From Flavobacteriales bacterium (GTDB lineage Bacteria; Bacteroidota; Bacteroidia; Flavobacteriales; Weeksellaceae), in assembly GCA_900770875.1 (NCBI GenBank), contig CAAGLV010000028.1:1-5062 (forward strand): DNA of 5,062 nt, read 5' to 3'. Below the pieces are notes generated by a model. The model did no database searches and was not told the DNA's origin. It worked only from the letters and a program-made list of their open reading frames with translations. Positions 1 through 5,000 of the stretch are shown here, one piece after another (the stretch's first letter is position 1; each line of letters begins with the position of its first letter). Both the position numbers and the translations under genes were made by a program.

Positions 1-1
1 A

Positions 2-37
2 GCTGCTTTCCACTTTGCTGCAAAAGAAATTTTCTAA
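2..37 (+). CDS. C-terminal tail of an unidentified upstream gene (partial)
   Basis: Reading from base 2, the frame encodes AAFHFAAKEIF and then a TAA stop at 35-37. The frame from base 3 also stops close by (LLSTLLQKKFSN, stop at 39-41), so the frame is a judgement. I prefer the first because its composition looks more like the end of a folded protein. The support for a plus-strand gene ending here is the strong intrinsic terminator about 27 bases downstream, with no other gene end in between. Too little is visible to name a family. Confidence 0.35.
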   Translation, partial: AAFHFAAKEIF

Positions 38-63
38 TTAAGAAATTAACTTTTTCACATATT

Positions 64-97
64 AAAAATCCTTTCAACAATGTTGAAAGGATTTTTT
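64..97 (+). terminator. Intrinsic terminator after the upstream partial gene
   Basis: A near-perfect inverted repeat: AAATCCTTTCAACA (66-79) faces TGTTGAAAGGATTT (81-94) and is followed by a run of T. With a realistic loop at 78-82 the stem is about 12 bp. It is flanked by A on the left and T on the right, so it could work on both strands. It separates the gene ending near base 37 from the lipoprotein gene starting at 139. Confidence 0.8.
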
Positions 98-138
98 TAT
101 GCTTTTGTTTTTGTATCTTTAATTACAAATACAATTAA

Positions 139-588
139 ATGAGAAAATCAATTTTATTAAGCCTCTTCTTACTATCACTTACTTTTATTAGTTGTACCAA
201 AGAAAAAGAAACTTTAGATAAAGAAGTAAACGATATTACTGCTATCGAATCGCCGAAAACAGCCGAAAATAGCATCGATTACGAAGGCACTTATCAAGGT
301 ATTTTGCCTTGCATTAAAGATAATTGTAAAGAGGTTGAATTAATTATCCAATTATTGCCCAACAACAATTACATATATTCTGTAAAAAGAATAAATATTG
401 ACAATGAACCTTTATTAACAACTGGTATTTTTGAATTTGAAGCTGATGGAAATACAATTGTTTTACCTTCTATTGCTAATGTTCCGAATAGCTTTTTAAT
501 CGAAGAAAATAAAATGTATCAATTAGATAAAAATCAACAAAAGATAGCAGGTCCAAAAGCCGAACAATTTGCATTACATAAAAAATAA
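139..588 (+). CDS. NlpE-like lipoprotein (copper resistance protein NlpE N-terminal domain family)
   Basis: A predicted exported lipoprotein of 149 residues. Residues 1-18 form a signal peptide (MRKS, then a Leu-rich core) ending in FIS-C, so Cys19 should be lipidated. Residues 20-47 are a charged linker. From about residue 48 the sequence follows the NlpE N-terminal domain: YEGTYQGILPC (48-58), a beta-rich middle, GIFEFEADGNTIVL in the style of the family, and a C-terminal QLDKNQQKI segment. In E. coli NlpE this fold senses surface contact and lipoprotein-sorting or copper stress and signals through Cpx. Flavobacterial single-domain homologues are little studied, so a role in sensing or metal binding is only inferred. 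Family members usually carry CxxC after LP; here the cysteines are Cys58 and Cys63 (C-x4-C). The ATG fits the signal peptide exactly. The gene ends inside a terminator and is probably monocistronic. Confidence 0.8.
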   Translation: MRKSILLSLFLLSLTFISCTKEKETLDKEVNDITAIESPKTAENSIDYEGTYQGILPCIKDNCKEVELIIQLLPNNNYIYSVKRINIDNEPLLTTGIFEFEADGNTIVLPSIANVPNSFLIEENKMYQLDKNQQKIAGPKAEQFALHKK

Positions 589-616
589 AAAAAGCCTTCG
601 GATCGAAGGCTTTTTT
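587..616. terminator. Bidirectional terminator between convergent genes
   Basis: A perfect hairpin with arms AAAAAAGCCTTCG (588-600) and CGAAGGCTTTTTT (604-616) and a GAT loop. The A tract on one side and T tract on the other give a U tail on either strand. It overlaps the stop codon of the NlpE-like gene (586-588) and ends 4 bases before the stop of the thioesterase (621-623), so it can serve both genes. Confidence 0.9.
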
Positions 617-620
617 ATTT

Positions 621-1361
621 TTATTTTAATTGAAACGAAGCTGCAAAACAAATCGTTTCGCCTTTACTAATTCTATATAAAATGGTTTGATCTTCTTCTA
701 ACTTTTCAATCAAAACCTCATCACCTAAACTTAATTCTCTAATAAAATTAAGATCGATTGCTTTTATTTTATTTTCTAATACAATTGATGGATCGATATA
801 ATTTAAACACCATTCTAAATACTTTGTATTATTAACGTGTTTTACAATATCGATGTCCGAAAATTGAACTTTATATGTATATGCTTCTTTTGGCGTAAAA
901 TTTAAATCTACTAATCGATTAGGGATTTCGGTTGCATGCAGATCTGGAAAACGCTCGAAATGATCGGTTGGAATTTGCAACATATCAGGTCGACGTCTTT
1001 CGGTATTAAAAACAGCCCATAAACTTGATACTCCAACTAATTTTTTACCGTCACGTTCAATCGTAAAATCACGAATTGATTTTGTTCCTTTTAAAACTTC
1101 AACCCAAGTATTTACTTCGATTTTATCTAACCAAGAAGGTAGTTCATCGATTTCGATACGCATTCGGTTTAAAACCCACGATTGGTTAAATTCTTGTAAA
1201 TCGGTAAAACCAACTCCAGCCAAATTTGCATGCTCGGATGCTGTAATCTGAAAAAAGTTAGCCATTTCGCTTAATTTCAAAAACGTATTAGGATAGCATT
1301 GCGGAAAGTAAACATCCCATTCTTTGTAATGCTTTGATCTAAATTTGGGTGATTGTGGCAT
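621..1361 (-). CDS. Acyl-ACP thioesterase, FatA/FatB-type double hotdog
   Basis: Predicted to hydrolyse acyl-ACP to release free fatty acids in the cytoplasm. The 246-residue length suits a bacterial member of the plant FatA/FatB family, which has two hotdog domains. The N-terminal hotdog covers roughly residues 10-130, including NQSWVLNRMRIEID (59-72) and TWVEVLKGTKSIRDF (85-99). The C-terminal hotdog carries SDIDIVKHVNNTKYLEW (168-184). His175 and Asp169 match the plant catalytic positions, and Glu209 in FIREL (206-210) matches the catalytic Glu of the plant RREC segment. The plant catalytic Asn position is Val173 here, and the plant Cys after Glu is Leu210. No signal peptide is present. 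The gene lies downstream of ribH on the same strand, 55 bases away with a hairpin between, and converges on the NlpE-like gene. The family call is firm; chain-length preference cannot be read from the sequence. Confidence 0.88.
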   Translation of the reverse strand: MPQSPKFRSKHYKEWDVYFPQCYPNTFLKLSEMANFFQITASEHANLAGVGFTDLQEFNQSWVLNRMRIEIDELPSWLDKIEVNTWVEVLKGTKSIRDFTIERDGKKLVGVSSLWAVFNTERRRPDMLQIPTDHFERFPDLHATEIPNRLVDLNFTPKEAYTYKVQFSDIDIVKHVNNTKYLEWCLNYIDPSIVLENKIKAIDLNFIRELSLGDEVLIEKLEEDQTILYRISKGETICFAASFQLK

Positions 1362-1378
1362 AATTTATCGGTAAACAG

Positions 1379-1406
1379 AAAATCGGATAATTGCTTACCC
1401 GATTTT
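1379..1406 (-). terminator. Hairpin between ribH and the thioesterase; terminator or attenuator
   Basis: On the minus strand AAAATCGGGTAA (1406-1395) pairs with TTATCCGATTTT (1390-1379) around a GCAA tetraloop. This is a 12-bp stem with one G-U pair. The same position is an A/C mismatch on the plus strand, so the element is built for minus-strand RNA. It lies 11 bases after the ribH stop. The tail after the stem is poor in U (CTGTTTAC), which makes full termination less certain, and the thioesterase start codon is only 17 bases further on. It may be the ribH terminator, a leaky attenuator or an RNA-stabilising structure. Confidence 0.65.
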
Positions 1407-1416
1407 AATTTTATTA

Positions 1417-1911
1417 TTATTTTAATTTCGATTTAAAATCGGCCATCATTACAGCTGCAACTCCGGCTTCAATTCCTTTATTTCCGTGTTTTCCTCCCGA
1501 ACGATCAATTGATTGTTGCTCGTTTTCGTCTGTTAATACACAAAAAATAATTGGCATATCGTGCTTGATATTTAAGTCCTTAATTCCTTGTGTTACGCCT
1601 TCGCAAACATAATCAAAGTGTGCCGTTTCTCCTCTAATTACGCAACCAATTACAATAATTCCGTCTAAATCTGGATAAGCTTTTGCTAATTTATCAGCCC
1701 CATAAACTAATTCGAAACTTCCTGGTACTTGGTATAATTTTACATCTTCTTCGCTTGCGCCCAAATCGATTAATGTTTCTTTAGCTCCATCGCGCATGTT
1801 AAATGTTACATGATTGTTCCATTCCGAAGTTACAATCGCAAATTTTTTACCTGCTACATTTGGTAATTCTGCCTTGTTATATTGAGATAAATTTTTATTT
1901 TCTGTTGCCAT
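1417..1911 (-). CDS. ribH: 6,7-dimethyl-8-ribityllumazine synthase
   Basis: Catalyses the penultimate step of riboflavin synthesis: condensation of 5-amino-6-ribitylamino-uracil with 3,4-dihydroxy-2-butanone 4-phosphate to give lumazine. Family members are cytoplasmic and assemble as pentamers or 60-mer capsids. All main motifs are present in 164 residues: SEWNNH with the ring-stacking Trp31 (29-34), VPGSFELV (62-69), GCVIRGETAHFDYVC (89-103) with the general-base His98, a CVLTDENEQQSIDRSGG region (124-140) with the phosphate-binding Arg137, and KHGNKG (141-146). The N-terminal extension of about 20 residues is usual in Bacteroidota. The start is the ATG giving MATENKN, preceded by an A-rich stretch rather than a Shine-Dalgarno. 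No other rib gene and no FMN riboswitch is visible, so the gene appears to be transcribed alone or with the thioesterase. Confidence 0.97.
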   Translation of the reverse strand: MATENKNLSQYNKAELPNVAGKKFAIVTSEWNNHVTFNMRDGAKETLIDLGASEEDVKLYQVPGSFELVYGADKLAKAYPDLDGIIVIGCVIRGETAHFDYVCEGVTQGIKDLNIKHDMPIIFCVLTDENEQQSIDRSGGKHGNKGIEAGVAAVMMADFKSKLK

Positions 1912-1932
1912 TTTTACTTGTTTTGTATGAGG

Positions 1933-1940
1933 TAAATGTA
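1933..1940 (-). promoter_or_regulatory. ribH: Possible -7 box for ribH
   Basis: The minus strand reads TACATTTA, seven of eight positions of the Bacteroidota -7 consensus TAnnTTTG, with its end 21 bases before the ribH ATG. At the usual 19-base spacing upstream the sequence is T-rich (TTTT) rather than TTTG. A promoter is expected here because a terminator lies just upstream, but the match is weak. Confidence 0.3.
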
Positions 1941-1960
1941 CAAAACCTAGTAGAAATAAA

Positions 1961-1989
1961 AAAAGCCGAATCTGTATGATTCGACTTTT
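1961..1989 (-). terminator. Intrinsic terminator of the pth operon
   Basis: On the minus strand AAAAGTCGAATC (1989-1978) pairs with GATTCGGCTTTT (1972-1961) around an ATACA loop, and TTTATTT continues the U tract. One internal pair is U-G on this strand but a C/A mismatch on the plus strand, so it is oriented for minus-strand transcripts. It starts 14 bases after the stop of the DUF3820 gene. Confidence 0.85.
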
Positions 1990-2003
1990 AACGTTATCTT
2001 AAT

Positions 2004-2234
2004 TTAAGAATAATTCTTTTTTAATTGATAGATAATTTCATCTAATCCGTTTAACTTAATTTCGTAAACTGTAGATAATAATTGTCCTAATTTACCAGCG
2101 GGAAATCCTCCTTTTGCAACAAACCATTCTAAATAAGAGATTGGTAAATCGCATAAAAAATAACCTTGATATTTACCAAAAGGCATTTTTGTTGTTACAA
2201 TTTCTTTTAAAAATTCGGGTCTTAAGCCTTCCAT
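2004..2234 (-). CDS. DUF3820 family small protein
   Basis: A 76-residue cytoplasmic protein with no signal or membrane segment. Residues 17-65 match the DUF3820 pattern: MPFGKYQGYFLCDLP (17-31), SYLEWFVAKGGFPAGKLGQLL (33-53) and EIKLNGLDEII (58-68). The family has been named a putative quorum-sensing-regulated virulence factor in Pfam, but its biochemical role is not established and I do not assign one. The start codon shares one base with the stop of the upstream rhodanese gene (TAATG), which implies translational coupling. It is the last gene of the pth operon and is followed by a good terminator. The length is normal for the family. Confidence 0.85.
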   Translation of the reverse strand: MEGLRPEFLKEIVTTKMPFGKYQGYFLCDLPISYLEWFVAKGGFPAGKLGQLLSTVYEIKLNGLDEIIYQLKKNYS

Positions 2235-2647
2235 TATTTGGCAACTTCTCCGGTATAAGTCATCATACCATCTTGAAAAGTATGAATCTTTTTTAAATTA
2301 TTTTCTAACATAATGGCTTCGGCAGATTTTGCGCGAACACCAGAACGACAATAAATGTAATAATTTTTAGTAGAATCTAATTCGGATACTTTTTTAGCAA
2401 AATTATCATCTTTTACATTTAAATTTATCGCACCAGGCACATGTCCTTCTGCATATTCTTCGGGTGTGCGTACATCAATTAAAACATTTGTATCGCTTAA
2501 AAAATCGATTTGATTTACGTTATTTAACGTTGTTGTAATTTCTTGTACATCTTCTATCGAAGCAACATTATCTACCTGATTTGTTTGGCATGATGCTAAA
2601 AATAATCCTGTAGTTAAGGTTAGAGATAAAATTAATTTATTTCCCAT
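2234..2647 (-). CDS. Rhodanese-like domain lipoprotein
   Basis: A single rhodanese domain predicted to be lipid-anchored outside the cytoplasm. Residues 1-19 are a signal peptide ending in FLAS-C, with Cys20 as the lipid attachment site. The next residues (QTNQVDN) have no Asp at +2 and no acidic cluster, so I infer retention at a membrane facing the periplasm. The rhodanese domain covers about 45-137: VLIDVRTPEEYAEGHVPGAIN (55-75) is the classic CH2A-type segment, and CRSGVRA (100-106) is the active loop, with Cys100 ready to carry a persulfide. The domain ends in FQDGMMTYTGE, matching the usual GG-x-x-x-W-x-GE closing motif. Substrate is unknown; sulfur transfer or thiol redox roles are possible. 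The start lies 11 bases inside the end of pth, and its stop overlaps the next start, so the gene is embedded in an operon. Confidence 0.9.
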   Translation of the reverse strand: MGNKLILSLTLTTGLFLASCQTNQVDNVASIEDVQEITTTLNNVNQIDFLSDTNVLIDVRTPEEYAEGHVPGAINLNVKDDNFAKKVSELDSTKNYYIYCRSGVRAKSAEAIMLENNLKKIHTFQDGMMTYTGEVAK

Positions 2648-3203
2648 TGTATTGATTCATTGTATTATTTAGTCCCGCAAAAACAAACGATAAAGCTGCA
2701 TTTGCGGAATGGTTTAGTCTTTCGTTCATAATTTCGTTTTCTTCTTCGGTCCATTCGCCTAAAACGTAATCAACTTGTTGACCTTTTAAAAACTCATTCC
2801 CTACTCCAAAACGTAATCTAGGATATGCCTGCGATTGTATTTTATTTTGTATATCTTTTAATCCGTTATGACCTCCATCACTTCCTTTAGCACGAATACG
2901 AATGGACCCAAATGGTAAGTTTAAATCATCAGTAATCACAAAGATATTTTCTATTGCAATATTCTCTTTTTTCATCCAGAATTTAACGGCATCACCACTT
3001 AAATTCATGTATGTATTGGGTTTTAATAAAGTAACTGGTCGTCCTTTATATTTAAATTGAGCAATTTCTCCAAAATTAGAAGGCGAAAACTTTGCATCAG
3101 CTTTTTCTGCAATTTGTTCTACAACCTTAAAACCAATATTATGGCGGGTATTTTCGTACTTAGATCCAATATTCCCTAAACCAATAATCAAATATTTTTG
3201 CAT
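2637..3203 (-). CDS. pth: Peptidyl-tRNA hydrolase
   Basis: Cleaves the ester bond of peptidyl-tRNA released by stalled or drop-off ribosomes, an essential cytoplasmic recycling step. From the chosen ATG the protein has 188 residues, normal for bacterial Pth. Motifs in order, with that numbering: KYLIIGLGNIGSKYENTRHNIG (3-24), containing the catalytic His20 and tRNA-binding Asn residues; KPNTYMNLSG (61-70); TDDLNLPFGSIRIRAKGSDGGHNGLK (91-116), with the catalytic-site Asp and the G-GGHNGL loop; and RLRFGVG (129-135). A TTG start 15 bases upstream (3218) is in frame. I prefer ATG at 3203 because Pth proteins start just before K-x-L-I-x-GLGNPG, and because a TAnnTTTG promoter box occupies the stretch between the two starts. 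It is the first gene of an operon with the rhodanese and DUF3820 genes. Confidence 0.96.
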   Translation of the reverse strand: MQKYLIIGLGNIGSKYENTRHNIGFKVVEQIAEKADAKFSPSNFGEIAQFKYKGRPVTLLKPNTYMNLSGDAVKFWMKKENIAIENIFVITDDLNLPFGSIRIRAKGSDGGHNGLKDIQNKIQSQAYPRLRFGVGNEFLKGQQVDYVLGEWTEEENEIMNERLNHSANAALSFVFAGLNNTMNQYNGK

Positions 3204-3207
3204 AGAA

Positions 3208-3215
3208 CAAAGGTA
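3208..3215 (-). promoter_or_regulatory. pth: Bacteroidota -7 promoter box of the pth operon
   Basis: The minus strand reads TACCTTTG, an exact match to the Bacteroidota housekeeping -7 consensus TAnnTTTG. At the usual 19-base spacing the -33 region reads TTTT (3238-3235) instead of TTTG. Only four bases (TTCT) separate the box from the pth ATG, which places the expected start of transcription at or beside the start codon. Confidence 0.5.
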
Positions 3216-3316
3216 CAATTTTTACTATGTTGTAAAAATAATTAACACTATTTAATAAAAATAGATTAACTTGGTATAGTTTTAGTAGTTTAAACTAAAG
3301 AATTAGCAGAAAGATT

Positions 3317-3832
3317 ATGAAAAGGATTTTAAGCATTTTAATTTTATTAATTGCCGGATTTAGTTTTGCACAAAAAATACCAGCACAATTAAAAACAAAC
3401 TTTGCAGCCGCCAATCTACAAGATAAAGTAGAAACTAATGACGGCAAATTGCTAACCATAGAAAATGTTTTAAACCAATACAAAGGTAACATTGTTGTGT
3501 TAGATTTATGGGCAACTTGGTGTGGCGATTGTGTAAAAGGATTTCCGCAATTAAAAACTTTTAAAGCTAATAATCCTGATGTAAAATTTGTTTATTTCTC
3601 GATGGACAAAACACAAGAAGCTTGGAAAAACGGTTTAGAAAAATACCAATTACAAGGCGACCATTATTATATGGGAAATAATTGGAAGAGCGATTTTTCT
3701 ACTTCTATCGATTTAAATTGGATTCCTCGTTATTTAATTTTAGATCAAAACGGAAATATTGCCAAATATTACGCTGTAACAACAGAGGATCCAGAAGTGC
3801 AAAACACCATAAATAAATTACGAAAAAATTAG
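3317..3832 (+). CDS. Secreted TlpA/ResA-like thioredoxin-family protein
   Basis: A thiol-disulfide oxidoreductase of 171 residues predicted to act in the periplasm. Residues 1-18 are a signal peptide (MKR, hydrophobic core, FSFA), cleaved before Gln19; no lipobox is seen. The thioredoxin fold covers about 38-170: VVLDLWATWCGDC (60-72) supplies the redox pair Cys69-Cys72, FVYFSMDK (91-98) is the next strand, and WIPRYLILDQNG (135-146) carries the cis-Pro137 that packs beside the active site. The CGDC active site is a variant of the commoner CGPC. Relatives reduce cytochrome c maturation proteins or repair disulfides, but the partner cannot be told here. The gene diverges from pth and has its own terminator, so it is likely monocistronic. 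No convincing promoter match was found in 3219-3316. Confidence 0.9.
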   Translation: MKRILSILILLIAGFSFAQKIPAQLKTNFAAANLQDKVETNDGKLLTIENVLNQYKGNIVVLDLWATWCGDCVKGFPQLKTFKANNPDVKFVYFSMDKTQEAWKNGLEKYQLQGDHYYMGNNWKSDFSTSIDLNWIPRYLILDQNGNIAKYYAVTTEDPEVQNTINKLRKN

Positions 3833-3849
3833 TTTTAAGTTTACATATT

Positions 3850-3886
3850 AAAAGGTAATTGCTGCATAATAGCAATTGCCTTTTTT
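3850..3886 (+). terminator. Intrinsic terminator of the TlpA-like gene
   Basis: AAAAGGTAATTGCT (3850-3863) pairs with AGCAATTGCCTTTT (3871-3884) around a 7-base loop and continues into more T. One internal pair (3856/3878) is U-G on the plus strand and would be A/C on the minus strand, so it is oriented for the TlpA-like transcript, whose stop lies 17 bases upstream. Confidence 0.88.
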
Positions 3887-4019
3887 CTTACTATTTTATA
3901 TTGATAATCTTTTATTTATATTAAAACTTAATTAATTTTTTCCCAAATTTTACCACAATAATTTTTTATAACAAACTTTTAGTTATTATTGCAAAAAATA
4001 ACAAATTCGTTTATATTAT
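3887..4019. other. AT-rich intergenic region before the ATP-grasp gene
   Basis: About 130 bases of very AT-rich sequence between a terminator and the glutathione-synthase-like gene. It must contain the promoter of that gene, but no clear TTTG/TAnnTTTG pair is present. The best candidate, TTG at 3989-3991 with TATATTAT at 4012-4019, fits the box poorly and abuts the start codon. No ORF, strong hairpin or RNA gene was recognised. Confidence 0.5.
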
Positions 4020-5000
4020 ATGAAAATATGCTTCGTCATGTATCCTTGGGAAAATGTTGAACCAGGAAAAGATACCACAATGCGCCTAATTAAAGAATGT
4101 GTAAATCGTGGTTTTGAAGTATCTTATTTAACAACAAAAGACATTTCCATCAGCAAAGGAAAAGTAGTTGGGAAATGCAACAAATTAATTTTTACCGAAA
4201 CCGAAGATTGTGTTGAGTTTTATCATACCATGCAATTTGAAACAGCTGTAAAAGATTTAACAACTTTCGATATGATTTTTATGAGAAGCGATCCGCCTGT
4301 AGATCCGCTTTTATTAAACATGTTAGAGTTGATTGAAGACGAAGTATTTTTTGTAAATAAACCTTCTGGTTTACGCAAAGCAAACAATAAAATATATGCC
4401 GCTTCATTTGATGAAGGTTTAGAAAAAATCGTTCCACAAACTTTAATCACACGTGATATTGATTTGATTAAAGAATTTGTAGAAGAAAATAAATTCGATA
4501 AATTTATCATTAAACCATTAGATGGAATGGGTGGTAAAGGTGTTGTTTTATTTAACAAAGATAACATCGGAAACCTAAGTTCAATCACCGATTTTTACAT
4601 CAACCATACCGGAAAACCTCAACCAATAATTTGTCAAAATTATATCGAAGGTGCCGAAAAAGGAGATGTACGAGCAATTGTTATTAATGGCGAACCAATT
4701 GGTGCTATTATGCGCATACCAGCCGAAGGAGATCACCGATCTAACATTTCGGCCGGAGGTTCTGCTATTAAACACGATTTAACAGATCACGAAATTAATT
4801 TATGTCGTTTAATGGGCGAACGTTTAATAAAAGACGGAATTTATTTTACAGGAATCGATTTAATTAACGGCAAAATGGTCGAGCTAAATGTAGTAAGTCC
4901 AGGCGGAATTGTTCCACACAATAATGTAAACGGAAATCAAGACATCCAAAAACAAATTATCTCTATGATTTTAGAGAAATACGAAGAATTTAAAAAATGA
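4020..5000 (+). CDS. gshB: Glutathione synthase-like ATP-grasp ligase
   Basis: Family members join gamma-glutamylcysteine and glycine using ATP. The 326-residue protein aligns along its length with bacterial GshB. The N-terminal substrate domain includes KICFVMYPWENVEPGKDTT (2-20) and MRSDPPVD (88-95). NKPSGLR (113-119) leads into the ATP-grasp domain: KPLDGMGGKGV (165-175) is the glycine-rich lid, CQNYIEG (205-211) the hinge, and GDVRAIVINGEPIGAIMRIP (215-234) and NISAGG (242-247) the substrate and phosphate-binding parts. GIDLINGKMVELNVVSP (278-294) supplies the metal ligands Asp280, Glu288 and Asn290. The segment after the metal site reads SPGGIV where E. coli has SPTCI. No gshA is visible, so the acceptor substrate is uncertain. 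The stop overlaps the next start as ATGA, so it is the first gene of an operon running out of the window. Confidence 0.85.
   Translation: MKICFVMYPWENVEPGKDTTMRLIKECVNRGFEVSYLTTKDISISKGKVVGKCNKLIFTETEDCVEFYHTMQFETAVKDLTTFDMIFMRSDPPVDPLLLNMLELIEDEVFFVNKPSGLRKANNKIYAASFDEGLEKIVPQTLITRDIDLIKEFVEENKFDKFIIKPLDGMGGKGVVLFNKDNIGNLSSITDFYINHTGKPQPIICQNYIEGAEKGDVRAIVINGEPIGAIMRIPAEGDHRSNISAGGSAIKHDLTDHEINLCRLMGERLIKDGIYFTGIDLINGKMVELNVVSPGGIVPHNNVNGNQDIQKQIISMILEKYEEFKK

Noticed and set aside
114..121. TATCTTTA as a -7 promoter box for the NlpE-like gene
   Set aside because: It matches seven of eight consensus positions, but there is no TTTG at the expected spacing upstream and such AT-rich matches are common by chance.
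1912..2003. Possible FMN riboswitch upstream of ribH
   Set aside because: The gap is only 92 bases and most of its distal part is the terminator of the neighbouring operon. No conserved FMN-element segments are seen.
2114..2296. Plus-strand frame of about 60 codons
   Set aside because: It is antisense to the DUF3820 and rhodanese genes, both firmly recognised, and resembles no family.
3204..3218. TTG start adding five residues to Pth
   Set aside because: The added residues MYLCS are not expected before the conserved Pth N-terminus, and the stretch contains the likely -7 promoter box.
3277..3284. TAGTTTTA as a -7 box for the TlpA-like gene
   Set aside because: No -33 element lies at the proper distance and several equally weak matches sit close by, so no single site can be chosen.
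3295..3492. Minus-strand frame ending in a hydrophobic segment
   Set aside because: The hydrophobic stretch is the complement of the TlpA-like signal peptide region. It has no independent support.
4223..4588. Long open frame on the minus strand
   Set aside because: It lies fully inside the well-supported ATP-grasp gene, and its translation has no recognisable motif; it is a shadow of the codon bias of the real gene.
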